Below, piece by piece: positions 39,022-47,130 of a stretch of 64,000 nucleotides of DNA. Below the pieces are notes generated by a model that was not told where the DNA came from, searched no databases, and saw nothing but the letters and a program-made list of their open reading frames with translations. The stretch is from positions 82,314-146,313 of the forward strand of contig NZ_CACRUY010000007.1 of the NCBI RefSeq assembly GCF_902652685.1. Direction: 5' to 3'. Source of the stretch: Mycobacterium sp. Marseille-P9652 (GTDB lineage Bacteria > Actinomycetota > Actinomycetes > Mycobacteriales > Mycobacteriaceae). The first letter of the stretch is position 1. Each line of letters begins with the position of its first letter. A program made the position numbers and the translations under genes.

Positions 39022-40977
39022 ATGACAGATCCGACTGCGAGCTACTCCGAAGGGCTCACTGACACTCAAGCGACGGCCGACAATGCCGACGCGATAGAAA
39101 TCGGTACGAGAACTCTGGAATCGGCGTTTGCCATCACCGGCCCGCCCCCCAGCCTCACACAGATCGAGGTAGGCCAGCGCCTAGACGACTTCGATCTGCT
39201 CGTCGAACTCGGGAGCGGCGCATTCGCGCGAGTCTTTCTGGCCCGACAACAGTCGCTGCAACGACTGGTGGCAGTCAAGGTCTCCGCGAACCGCGACGAC
39301 GAACCACAAACGCTCGCCCAGCTCGAGCACGATTACATCGTCCGGGTCTTCGACCAGCGGATCCTCCCCGATCGAGAATGCCGGCTGCTGTACATGCAGT
39401 ATTTGCCCGGCGGAACGCTGCTCAACATCGTTGAGGCAATACGCCGCGCGGGGCGGCCACCCGACTCCGGGCGGGCGTTGCTCGACGCCGTCGACGACGC
39501 ACTGGAGTCGCGCGGCGAGGTCCGGCCCGTCGAATCATCGACCCGAGCCGAGCTCGCGACCCTGTCCTGGCCCGAGACCGTCGCCTGGCTGGGTAAACGA
39601 CTGGCGGAAGCCTTGCACTATGCGAGTTCACGGGGCGTCCTGCACCGCGATGTCAAGCTCGCGAACGTACTGCTCGCACCCAACTGCACCCCCAAACTCG
39701 CGGACTTCAACATCAGCTTCGGCCGGAACGTAGCGGGCGCAAGCCCATTCACCTATTTCGGCGGGACGCTGTCCTATATGTCCCCCGAGCAGCTCATGGC
39801 GTGTCGGCCCGGCCACAAGTTCGACGCGGCAGACCTGGATACCCGCAGCGACATCTATTCCCTCGCAATCGTGCTGTGGGAACTACTGACCGGCCTCAAA
39901 CCGTTCGATGATTCCACCGCGCAGGCCGCCAGGTCGGACTCGGCAGAATCGGTCGGTGACACCACCGCGCTCGAGCGAATGCTGGCTGCCCGCGCACCAG
40001 GGATCTCGTCGGCGGCGCTCGCAGCGCTACCCACGAATTGTCCTGCAGCGCTGCGCAGGGTTCTGCTGAAAGCACTGAACGCCGATCGTGATCAGCGCTG
40101 GTCCTCGGGCGCCGAATTCGCCGAGCAACTCCAATTGTGCCTAGATCCGCGCGCTCGTGACCTGGTGGATCCGCCTGCACGAAGTTGGCGGCTCCGTCTG
40201 CGTCCGTACTTTCTGCTGATCGCCTCGTTGGCCATCATGATTCCCAACCTGCTGGCCGGCGCGTACAACATCGAGCACAATCAGCTGCTCATCGTCAGCA
40301 AGCTTTCCGAGCAGGCCCAGCATCGGTTCGTCCTGATCACCACACTGGTCAACCTGATTTGGTATCCGGTCGGCTTCGCGGTGCTGGTCTACTGGGGTCG
40401 TTCCGTCATCCTGGTCCCGCGGCGTATGCGACGTGGGATAGCGCCGTCCCCGCAAGCCTTATCCCAGGCACGCCACGACTGCCTCGTCGCCGGCGATCGG
40501 GTGGTCTTCGTCGTGTTCGGCATGTGGTTGCTGGCCGGGCTGACGTTTCCGCTCGCGTTGGAATTGGCCGCGGGTGGAATCCCTGGCAGATCCGCGATTC
40601 ATTTCTTCGGGTCACTCGCGGTGTGTGGCGCAATCGCGATCGCGTATCCATTCTTTCTGTTGAATTTCTACATCGTGCGCAGCATCTATCCGGAATTGGT
40701 GGCCCACGGACACACCCATCCGCGAGAGGCCGAACAGCTGAGTGGCCTCAGCCGTCGACTGCCGTTCTATTTGGCGGTCGCGGCCGCAGTGCCGCTGCTC
40801 GGCGTCGTGGCCGTGACTTTCCTGACCGCCCCCGAGATCGCCAAAGTCATCGTGCCGATCCGGGTGCTGTGCATCGGGGGAATTGCCGCATTCGCACTCG
40901 TGTATTGGCTGTCGCAACAGATCGAATTTGACATCCAAGCGCTCAAACGGGTGATTCGCCACCGGGCGCCACACTAG
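39022..40977 (+). CDS. Membrane-anchored Ser/Thr protein kinase with DFN motif
   Basis: A 651-residue kinase. Domain ~55-370: Gly loop LGSGAFARVF, Lys86 in VAVKVS, catalytic HRDVKLANVLL (Asp210), metal-binding DFN at 228-230 in place of DFG, SPE instead of APE, DIYSLAIVLWELLTG. An insert of about 45 residues (~145-190) precedes helix E. The C-terminal ~395-640 has about six membrane spans and no extracellular PASTA or propeller sensor. I associate the LADFN variant with kinases found next to sigma factors in other bacteria. Likely partners: FHA-HTH protein and sigma factor beside it. Confidence 0.92.
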   Translation: MTDPTASYSEGLTDTQATADNADAIEIGTRTLESAFAITGPPPSLTQIEVGQRLDDFDLLVELGSGAFARVFLARQQSLQRLVAVKVSANRDDEPQTLAQLEHDYIVRVFDQRILPDRECRLLYMQYLPGGTLLNIVEAIRRAGRPPDSGRALLDAVDDALESRGEVRPVESSTRAELATLSWPETVAWLGKRLAEALHYASSRGVLHRDVKLANVLLAPNCTPKLADFNISFGRNVAGASPFTYFGGTLSYMSPEQLMACRPGHKFDAADLDTRSDIYSLAIVLWELLTGLKPFDDSTAQAARSDSAESVGDTTALERMLAARAPGISSAALAALPTNCPAALRRVLLKALNADRDQRWSSGAEFAEQLQLCLDPRARDLVDPPARSWRLRLRPYFLLIASLAIMIPNLLAGAYNIEHNQLLIVSKLSEQAQHRFVLITTLVNLIWYPVGFAVLVYWGRSVILVPRRMRRGIAPSPQALSQARHDCLVAGDRVVFVVFGMWLLAGLTFPLALELAAGGIPGRSAIHFFGSLAVCGAIAIAYPFFLLNFYIVRSIYPELVAHGHTHPREAEQLSGLSRRLPFYLAVAAAVPLLGVVAVTFLTAPEIAKVIVPIRVLCIGGIAAFALVYWLSQQIEFDIQALKRVIRHRAPH

Positions 40978-40988
40978 CTTTGCGGGTG

Positions 40989-41393
40989 TCAGCCCGGTTG
41001 AGCCAGCCCGCAGAGCCGGCGCACCGCGCCCAATCCCTGGGGCGTTCCGGGCCAATGCTTCTCCAGCATCTGCGGGCCCGCCGTGCGCACGACGATGCGC
41101 AGCATGATCGCGACGACGAGGGCGTCGTCGAGGAAGCCGATCACCGGAATGAAATCCGGGATCAGGTCGATGGGCGAGACGAGGTAACAGAGCAACAGCA
41201 CCAGTTCGACGCGGACCATCCGCGGCACCGCGCGGTCGGTGGCCACGCGCTTGAACAGCCGCAGCAGGTCGGGCAGCAGGCGGATCATTTCGCCGACGCC
41301 GATGTCGTCCGGTTTGGCCAGCCAGATCGCTGCCACCAGGATCAGCCAGGCGAGCAGTATGCCGCTCAGGGCGCCGATGACAATCGACCACAT
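40989..41393 (-). CDS. YkvA/DUF1232 membrane protein
   Basis: A 134-residue protein with an N-terminal span (MWSIVIGALSGILLAWLILV) and the DUF1232 signature LVSPIDLIPDFIPVIGFLDD, expected in a short membrane-associated helical hairpin. Function of the family is unknown. ATG at 41393 begins directly with the hydrophobic span. Convergent with the kinase gene (11 bases apart). Two GATATC-containing palindromes lie 100-207 bases upstream. Confidence 0.85.
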   Translation of the reverse strand: MWSIVIGALSGILLAWLILVAAIWLAKPDDIGVGEMIRLLPDLLRLFKRVATDRAVPRMVRVELVLLLCYLVSPIDLIPDFIPVIGFLDDALVVAIMLRIVVRTAGPQMLEKHWPGTPQGLGAVRRLCGLAQPG

Positions 41394-41493
41394 CGCTGAA
41401 TCCTTCCGCCGGCATCGCGCTCGACACGGGTTGCCATTCACCTCAGATCCAAACCCCGTTCACCCTACGCGCGAAGGCGAGCCCGCGCCGGAA

Positions 41494-41515
41494 GCGATAT
41501 CACCGGCGCTATCGC
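41494..41515. promoter_or_regulatory. Near-palindrome GCGATATCACCGGCG...TATCGC
   Basis: Six-base perfect arms GCGATA/TATCGC around a CCGG centre, a degenerate copy of the site at 41583-41600, 101-122 bases upstream of the DUF1232 gene start. Candidate operator. Confidence 0.5.
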
Positions 41516-41582
41516 AATGCGACAACAACACATATCCCGGAGAGGCGCGGAGTCTCCGAGGGCATGGGTGAATCGCGAAAGC

Positions 41583-41600
41583 GATATCACCGGTGATATC
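41583..41600. promoter_or_regulatory. Perfect 18-bp palindrome GATATCACCGGTGATATC
   Basis: An 18-base perfect palindrome, preceded by GC as in the upstream copy. With the copy at 41494 the centres are about 87 bases apart. It lies in the 276-base gene-free stretch between the DUF1232 start and the end of the small coiled-coil gene. No dedicated regulator is adjacent. Confidence 0.65.
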
Positions 41601-41669
41601 TTCGCGCCCGGCTACGCCATCACGATGCCGGAACAACGACCGGAAGGCGTTGGGCAGCAGAGCAATTCG

Positions 41670-41999
41670 CTAGCCCGAACGCCGCGAGTCGTCGTCGGCG
41701 CTCAAGTACCGGCGATTTAGCCGGTCGATGAGGATCTCCGCCTCGTCGATGTCACGGCGTAGTGCGGCCGCTTCGGTCCGCATCGCGCGCTGCCGTTCGG
41801 TGCGGCCGTTGCCGCCATGGCGTTCGAGCCACGTCAGCCGCCCTGTCATCTCCCGCACCTGCCCGCGCAGCAGGCCGATGAACCGCGAGGCTTGGATGAC
41901 CTGCCAGCCGTCCTCGGGGGCGGGATGGGCGACCGATCGCGTGGTCCCCTTGGTTCGCCTTGGTGTAGACGGGTTTTCGCGGGCGGGCCTGGAAGTCAT
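41670..41999 (-). CDS. Small coiled-coil hypothetical protein
   Basis: A 109-residue basic protein starting at ATG 41999 (MTSRPAREN). After a disordered N-terminus come charged helices (SRFIGLLRGQVREMTGRLTW, RQRAMRTEAAALRRDIDEAE, ILIDRLNRRYLSADD) with heptad-like Leu spacing, suggesting a coiled coil. No family recognised. Confidence 0.5.
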   Translation of the reverse strand: MTSRPARENPSTPRRTKGTTRSVAHPAPEDGWQVIQASRFIGLLRGQVREMTGRLTWLERHGGNGRTERQRAMRTEAAALRRDIDEAEILIDRLNRRYLSADDDSRRSG

Positions 42000-42100
42000 T
42001 GCAACGTGTGATTGACCGGCAACTGAAACCCCGCTGAACCTGGCGTCAACCAACGCCTGAACTCCGGCGCAACGTCCGATCGGGTTCTCGCGCGCCGTTC

Positions 42101-42826
42101 CTACTGTTGGCCGGGAAAGGTGGGGAGGGCGTCCCGGATTCGCTGGAGGTCGCCCTCGATGCCCTGCAGGTCGTGCTGGACGTTCTGCAGATCAGAGAGA
42201 GCGCCCTGGTAGCCGGGCTGGATCTCGGCCTTGCCCGAATTCTGGTACTGCGGGCAGTAGGAGACGATCGCGCCGGCGGTGAAGTTGGCGCTTTGATCGG
42301 CGTCCCATATCGACGACTGCTGAACGAAGCGGACGGCATCCGCGAGATTGTCCTGGTGAGTGAGGAACTCGCAGACGGCGTGGCCGTGTGCCGTCACGTA
42401 TTCCTGGCTGGGCACCGTCACGCCGTTGTGTCGAAGGACGTCGACGAACGCGCTGTCGACGATGTTCGTCGGAGGAGCTTGCGGCGGCGGCGGAACGGGC
42501 GGCGCCGCGCTCGGTGCCACGGCGGCGGGGGGAGGTGCCGCGGCGGGCTCGGCGGCCGGCTGTGAGTCGCGGGTCATCATCACGACGCACGCGGCGCCGG
42601 CGATCAGGGACAGCGGCAGCGCAGCAAGGAGGCCGAAGCGGCGCAACACCCTCCGCGGTCTGAACGGCGTGATGTCGGGAACGTCACGCGCGGCGACCAC
42701 CTCGGGTACGGACGCCTCCACACGGTGGCCCAGGCGCTCGTCGAGCAGAGCGTCGATCTCCTGGATCGATCGCCGGCCAGAAGCGATGCGCCGCAGCTCC
42801 GAGTCGATCGTCTCCCGATCGCGCAT
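42101..42826 (-). CDS. Membrane-anchored DUF732 protein
   Basis: A 241-residue protein: cytosolic ~65 residues, one span at ~65-86 (LLAALPLSLIAGAACVVMM), a Pro/Ala-rich linker to ~115, then a DUF732 domain (FVDVLRHNGVTVPSQEYVTA, AHGHAVCEF and a second Cys in SYCPQY likely forming a disulfide). DUF732 proteins are mycobacterial, usually secreted, of unknown role; this one is anchored. ATG at 42826. The C-terminus has heptad-like QNVQHDLQGIEGDLQRI. Confidence 0.85.
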   Translation of the reverse strand: MRDRETIDSELRRIASGRRSIQEIDALLDERLGHRVEASVPEVVAARDVPDITPFRPRRVLRRFGLLAALPLSLIAGAACVVMMTRDSQPAAEPAAAPPPAAVAPSAAPPVPPPPQAPPTNIVDSAFVDVLRHNGVTVPSQEYVTAHGHAVCEFLTHQDNLADAVRFVQQSSIWDADQSANFTAGAIVSYCPQYQNSGKAEIQPGYQGALSDLQNVQHDLQGIEGDLQRIRDALPTFPGQQ

Positions 42827-42874
42827 GTCAACCAGTCTGCTGGCGCCGCGACGTTCTCACAAGCGGCGAGCGGC

Positions 42875-43195
42875 TCAGTCGTCGATGTGCATCGGCGGGT
42901 CGGCGAAGTCGAAGCCCCCGGGGTTCTGGCCGGGACCCATCGGATCGCACCGCCTCTCGGGCACGAGGAAGGAACTCATGCCGCTCGGCATCAAGTGCGT
43001 GAAGACCACGCAGCGTTGCCAGGTGCCGTCGGGCTGAACGGGTCCGTCGCACTTGCTGAGATAGGGCCCGCCGTATTGGCAGCCGGCGTTGGCCGACGGC
43101 GCCGCCGCGATCAGCCCCCCGGTTAGGAGCGCGGCGCCCAGGCCCGCGATGCCGGCGGCCCGACCCAGCCGCGATCTGATGCTCAATCCAGCCAT
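42875..43195 (-). CDS. Small secreted protein with CDGP motif
   Basis: A 106-residue protein with a clear Sec signal (AAGIAGLGAALLTGGLIAAAPSANA, cleavage after ANA) and a ~70-residue mature part with four Cys, including SKCDGPVQPDGTWQRC, a motif shared by several small exported mycobacterial proteins. Function unknown; disulfide-stabilised envelope or extracellular role likely. ATG at 43195. Confidence 0.83.
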   Translation of the reverse strand: MAGLSIRSRLGRAAGIAGLGAALLTGGLIAAAPSANAGCQYGGPYLSKCDGPVQPDGTWQRCVVFTHLMPSGMSSFLVPERRCDPMGPGQNPGGFDFADPPMHIDD

Positions 43196-43351
43196 GGCGT
43201 CTCCCTAGGATTGCTTCCCCAATCATTGCACCGCAGCGACGTCGGCAAACCACATCGGCCCGGGCACTTGCCTCGTGGCATCGACCGCAGGCGTAACCCC
43301 CCTGAGAGCGGGTAATCGACATCCAGACGTCGATTGGCCGGAGGTGGAACG

Positions 43352-44173
43352 ATGCCGATCACGGCGGGGCCCGTTCCCGGGGCGACATCCGGGTTGCGCA
43401 TGGTCCGACTGGACCCCGGACATTTCCGTACCGGGCGTTGGTTGTTATTGGCCGAGGGCGTGGCGGTGAGCGCTTTCGGCGTTGCGGGGCTGGTCTCCGC
43501 GGTGCTGCATCCGCATGCCGGGCGCGCCGGCGCCCCGGTTCTCGGCATGGCGTCGACCCCGGCGCACAGCGTCGTACTGGTGGCACTGGGCGTGGCCGCC
43601 ATCGTGGCGGTCGGCAAACGCCGCGCGGCGGTGGCGATCACCGCGGCGAGCGCGCTGGCCTACATGGCGCTGTTATTCTTCAGCGCCGTAGCGACCACAC
43701 GCACCAAGCCGACGCTGTTTGGGTTCCACGCGGCCGACGTCTTGCTCCACGGGATACTGGCGGTGGTCAACTTGGCGCTGCTGATGTGGCTGATTCCCGA
43801 CGAGCTGGGCGACCCGACATGGGTGCCGCGCCGCCGCCGCGGTCGCGAAGCGAAGGCCGCCGATGCCGTCAGCGAGCCGACGGCCACATCCCTGAATGTG
43901 CCGGCGACATCGACGCCGCTTCCTCCGTCGGAGCCCGCGGAGGCGCCAACCCGGGAGCCTGACGCGGGTCGAAGCCCGCCCCGACATCGATTCGAGCCCG
44001 GCCACTCCGGCGCGGGAGTGGCAGACGATGAGCCGGCGGCAGCCACGCACGACGCCGCGAACTCCAAACGTTCGATCTTCCCGCTCCCCCGCGGCGCCGC
44101 ACTCGTCGCCGTGGCGGTTCTGGCAGCCGTCATCGTCGTCAGCTGGGTGCGTCGCCGCCGGTCCCACCGCTGA
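43352..44173 (+). CDS. Membrane protein with four N-terminal spans and a C-terminal anchor
   Basis: A 273-residue protein: spans near 30-52, 70-85, 93-112 and 125-145 (WLLLAEGVAVSAFGVAGLVS, HSVVLVALGVAAIVAVG, VAITAASALAYMALLFF, GILAVVNLALLMWLI), a ~90-residue Pro/Glu-rich disordered region, and a last span (GAALVAVAVLAAVIVVSW) followed by an Arg-rich end. The four-span part resembles DUF4383-type proteins. GGAGGTGGAACG precedes ATG 43352. It overlaps the convergent murQ fusion by 35 bases. Confidence 0.78.
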   Translation: MPITAGPVPGATSGLRMVRLDPGHFRTGRWLLLAEGVAVSAFGVAGLVSAVLHPHAGRAGAPVLGMASTPAHSVVLVALGVAAIVAVGKRRAAVAITAASALAYMALLFFSAVATTRTKPTLFGFHAADVLLHGILAVVNLALLMWLIPDELGDPTWVPRRRRGREAKAADAVSEPTATSLNVPATSTPLPPSEPAEAPTREPDAGRSPPRHRFEPGHSGAGVADDEPAAATHDAANSKRSIFPLPRGAALVAVAVLAAVIVVSWVRRRRSHR

Positions 44174-45881
44174 TCGCGTCCCGCACCCGTCCCCGCGCCC
44201 GGTCGAGCATTTCCCTGGCGGCGGCCGCGTCGACCCCCGCGAGCAGCGCGACGACCGCGGTCTTGGCGTGACCGCCGGCGGCGGCGAGCGCGGCCGTCGC
44301 GGTCCCCTCGTCGACGCCGGCCGCGTCGCGGACGATCCGCACCGCGCGCCGGCGCAGCTTCGCGTTGGTCGCGCGCACGTCGACCATCCGCGGCCCGTAG
44401 GCCTTGCCGAGCGCGATCATCACGCTCGTCGAGAGCGCGTTGAGGGTGACCTTCTGCGCCGTTCCCGCCGTCAGCCGCGTCGAGCCGGCCAACACCTCGG
44501 GCCCCGTCAGCAGCTCGATCACGACGTCCGCGGCGGCCTCGCCGCCGCGGTTGTTCACGATCGCCACGGTCAGCGCGCCCACAGCCCGGGCATGCTCGAG
44601 CGCACCGAGCACATAGGGGGTACGGCCCGACGCCGTGATCCCGACGAGCGCGTCGTCCGCGGTCAGCCCGGCGAGGTCGGCGGGGTCGAAAGTGTCCTCC
44701 GCGCCTTCGATCGCCTCGGTCAGCGCCGCCGGCCCGCCGGCGATCACGCCGCGCACCAGGTCGGTGCCGAACGTCGGCGCGCACTCGGCCGCGTCGAGCA
44801 CCCCGAGGCGACCCGGCGTGCCGGCGCCGGCGTAGATCAGGCGGCCGCCGCGCTCGAGCCGCGCCACGATGGCCTCGGCGGCCGCTGTGATCCGCGGAAC
44901 TGCGGCCGCGACGGCGCCGTGCGCGTCGCCCTCGGCGGCAACGAGGAGCGCGACGACCTCGCCCACTGGCCAGGCATCGAGGTCGTCCAGTCCCGGCCGC
45001 GCGGCCTCGGTCGCGAGGGCGTCAAGCCCTTGGGGGACAGGGGCTTTGGCGTCGCGGCGCACGCGGATCACGTGCGGCTCGTGGATGGCCACGAGCCGCA
45101 GCGCACCGTCGAGGGCGTCGCCGGCGGACGGGACGAGGTCGAGTCGAGCGCGCAGTGCCGTCACCCCCGCCAGGCCGCCGACCATCGCCACCGGGCCGTC
45201 CCCGGCCGCGCGGGCGGTCGCGGCGAGCGATCCGGCGGCCGCGTCGACGATCGACCTCGCCACTTCGTCACGTTCGGCGGCGAAGACATCTGGGGCGAAG
45301 GACGCGAGGGCGGCGGCATCGGTGAGCCGCGGCGGCCACTCCTCCGGCGGGCCGAAGCGGGCACGGGCGGCATCGAGCAGCGTGGTCGACGGGCCGCGGC
45401 CGTCGCGGGCACGCAGTGCGGCGCGCAGCCCGGCGGCACCGATCCAGGCGCCGCCGCCCTCGTCGCCCAGCCACGGTCCCCAGCCGTCGGCGGTCCGCAG
45501 CGCGCCGTCGGCACCGATCGCCAGCGCGACCGCTCCGGTGCCGACGCACAGCACCACGCCCGGCCGCCCGTCGAGCGCGCCCGCGTGCGCGATGACGGCG
45601 TCGCCGGTCACGCTCACGCGTTCCACCCGCAGCGACGCGAGCAGCGCTTCACCCAGCGCTCGCGCCGCGCCGGGCGCCCTGAGCGCCCCGGCGGCGCCGA
45701 CGACCACCTCGGCGACCGCGCCCAGGTCCCATCCCGCATCGCGGACAGCCCCGCGGATCGCCGCCCCCGCGGCAGCCACACCGCCGGGTGCGCCGAGTCC
45801 CGGCGCGCCCGGTCCCTCGGCCCTTCGGCCGCCCAGCCCGGCGCGGCAGCGCGTCTTGCCGAGGTCGACAGCAAGGATCAC
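44139..45881 (-). CDS. murQ: Fused N-acetylhexosamine kinase (BadF/NagK-like) and MurNAc-6-P etherase (MurQ)
   Basis: A 580-residue fusion. Residues ~1-285 are a BadF/BadG/NagK-type ASKHA kinase (VDLGKTRCRAGL phosphate-1 loop, GTGAVALA, GDEGGGAWIG). Residues ~300-575 are MurQ with SIS fold (YAGAGTPGRLGVLDAAEC, GITASGRTPYVLG, TRLTAGTAQKVTLNALST). The pair could phosphorylate MurNAc/GlcNAc and cleave the lactyl ether of MurNAc-6-P, recycling cell wall. The usual GAGTSGRLG reads GAGTPGRLG here. GTG at 45881 follows GAAGGA. Divergent from an SDR gene. Confidence 0.9.
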   Translation of the reverse strand: MILAVDLGKTRCRAGLGGRRAEGPGAPGLGAPGGVAAAGAAIRGAVRDAGWDLGAVAEVVVGAAGALRAPGAARALGEALLASLRVERVSVTGDAVIAHAGALDGRPGVVLCVGTGAVALAIGADGALRTADGWGPWLGDEGGGAWIGAAGLRAALRARDGRGPSTTLLDAARARFGPPEEWPPRLTDAAALASFAPDVFAAERDEVARSIVDAAAGSLAATARAAGDGPVAMVGGLAGVTALRARLDLVPSAGDALDGALRLVAIHEPHVIRVRRDAKAPVPQGLDALATEAARPGLDDLDAWPVGEVVALLVAAEGDAHGAVAAAVPRITAAAEAIVARLERGGRLIYAGAGTPGRLGVLDAAECAPTFGTDLVRGVIAGGPAALTEAIEGAEDTFDPADLAGLTADDALVGITASGRTPYVLGALEHARAVGALTVAIVNNRGGEAAADVVIELLTGPEVLAGSTRLTAGTAQKVTLNALSTSVMIALGKAYGPRMVDVRATNAKLRRRAVRIVRDAAGVDEGTATAALAAAGGHAKTAVVALLAGVDAAAAREMLDRARGRVRDAISGGTGGDAPS

Positions 45882-45950
45882 CGCATCCGTCCTTCGCGCA
45901 AGGCGGCACCAAGGGCACCGCCCCCGGCCGCGGTTCGTAAGGTTCCCTTC

Positions 45951-46883
45951 ATGATCGACGACACTTTCCGCCTGCTCGCGCGCAACACGTCGCGGCTCGG
46001 GCGTGCGCTGCCGGTGGTCGGCAGATTCCTCGGTCGCCGGGCCACGCTGGACCTCGACGGCCGCGTCGTGTTCGTCACGGGCGCAGCCCGCGGCCTGGGC
46101 GCGGAAATCGCCCGCCAGGCGCACGCGCGCGGGGCCGCCGTCGCGCTGGTCGGCCGCCGGCTGGCCCCGTTGCAGCAGCTCGCCGACGAATTGGGCGAGC
46201 GCAGCGCGGCTTTCGAGGCGGACGTCACCGACGCGGCCGCGCTGCAGCGCGCCGCCGACGACACGGTGGCGAGGTTCGGGGGCATCGACGTGGTGGTCGC
46301 GAACGCCGGCATCGCACCGCCCTCGGAGACGGTCGCCGCCATCGACCCCGCCGAATTCGAGCGCACCCTCGAAGTGAACCTGCTCGGCCAGTGGAAGACC
46401 GTGCGCGCCACGGTCCCGGCGCTCGTCGAGCGCCAGGGGCACATCGTGTTCATCGGGTCCATCTTCGCGTTCTTCAACGGGGTGCTCGCCGCGTCCTACG
46501 CCGTGAGCAAGGCCGGCGTCGAGCAACTGGCCAGGGCGCTGCGCGTCGAGCTGGCGCCGCACGGGGTCACGGCGGGCATCGCCTACCTCGGATTCATCGA
46601 CACCGACCTGACGGCCAACGCTTTCGCGGATCAGCACGTCACCGCCATGCGCGAAGCGATGCCCGGTTTCCTGTCCCGGCCGATCCCGGTTGCCGACGCG
46701 GCCAAGGCGGTGCTCGACGGCATCGAGAGCCGCGCCGCCACCACGAACGCACCGGCGTGGGTCACGCCGATGCTGCGGACGCGCAGCATCACGACCGCGG
46801 TCATGGACGACTTCCTGCTGCACAGCCGCGCCGTCCGGTCGGCCGTCAGCGACTCGGAGCGGGCGGCGCACGACCAGCGCTGA
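45951..46883 (+). CDS. Short-chain dehydrogenase/reductase
   Basis: A 310-residue SDR with an N-terminal extension of ~35 residues (TFRLLARNTSRLGRALPVVG) before the cofactor site TGAARGLGAEIA. NAGIAPP, SIFAFFNGVLAASYAVSK with catalytic Tyr/Lys, and a C-terminal extension follow. The basic, amphipathic N-terminus suggests membrane association. ATG at 45951. Substrate unknown. Confidence 0.9.
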   Translation: MIDDTFRLLARNTSRLGRALPVVGRFLGRRATLDLDGRVVFVTGAARGLGAEIARQAHARGAAVALVGRRLAPLQQLADELGERSAAFEADVTDAAALQRAADDTVARFGGIDVVVANAGIAPPSETVAAIDPAEFERTLEVNLLGQWKTVRATVPALVERQGHIVFIGSIFAFFNGVLAASYAVSKAGVEQLARALRVELAPHGVTAGIAYLGFIDTDLTANAFADQHVTAMREAMPGFLSRPIPVADAAKAVLDGIESRAATTNAPAWVTPMLRTRSITTAVMDDFLLHSRAVRSAVSDSERAAHDQR

Positions 46884-46896
46884 AGCCCGGTATCGA

Positions 46897-47130
46897 TCAT
46901 TCCGGCCCGGCGGCCGCCGGGTAAGCGTCACTGTATGGAGGTGCGGCGACACCGCCGCTGGTTCCCTGCTGACGAAGGGAGTCGGGAGGTTGGACGACGA
47001 GAGCGACCGCCAGCCCGGCGGTCAACAGCTTGCCGATCGCGGTCATCACCGCCGGGTGGGTCGCCCGCATCGCGACGCAGAAGGCGAGATCGCCGACGCA
47101 GAACGCGCAGCGGCCGAAATGCGCTCGCAC
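46897..47130 (-). CDS. Possible 77-residue small membrane/exported protein
   Basis: GTG at 47130 opens a frame with FGRCAFCVGDLAFCV, then a hydrophobic helix (AVMTAIGKLLTAGLAVALVV) and a Ser/Pro/Tyr-rich end. Third codon positions are mostly G or C in the first two thirds, unlike the opposite strand here, and the segment otherwise is empty. Its start overlaps the start of the divergent PerM gene by 12 bases. No family recognised. Confidence 0.4.
   Translation of the reverse strand: MRAHFGRCAFCVGDLAFCVAMRATHPAVMTAIGKLLTAGLAVALVVQPPDSLRQQGTSGGVAAPPYSDAYPAAAGPE

Noticed and set aside
43896-45950. Very long plus-strand extension upstream of the SDR at 45951
   Set aside because: Arg/Pro-rich shadow of the murQ fusion; the SDR has a good ATG and fold start at 45951.
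46990-47118. N-terminal extension of the PerM protein from TTG 46990
   Set aside because: The GGGAGG abuts the TTG with no spacer, codon pattern is not coding-like, and the family starts near the ATG at 47119.
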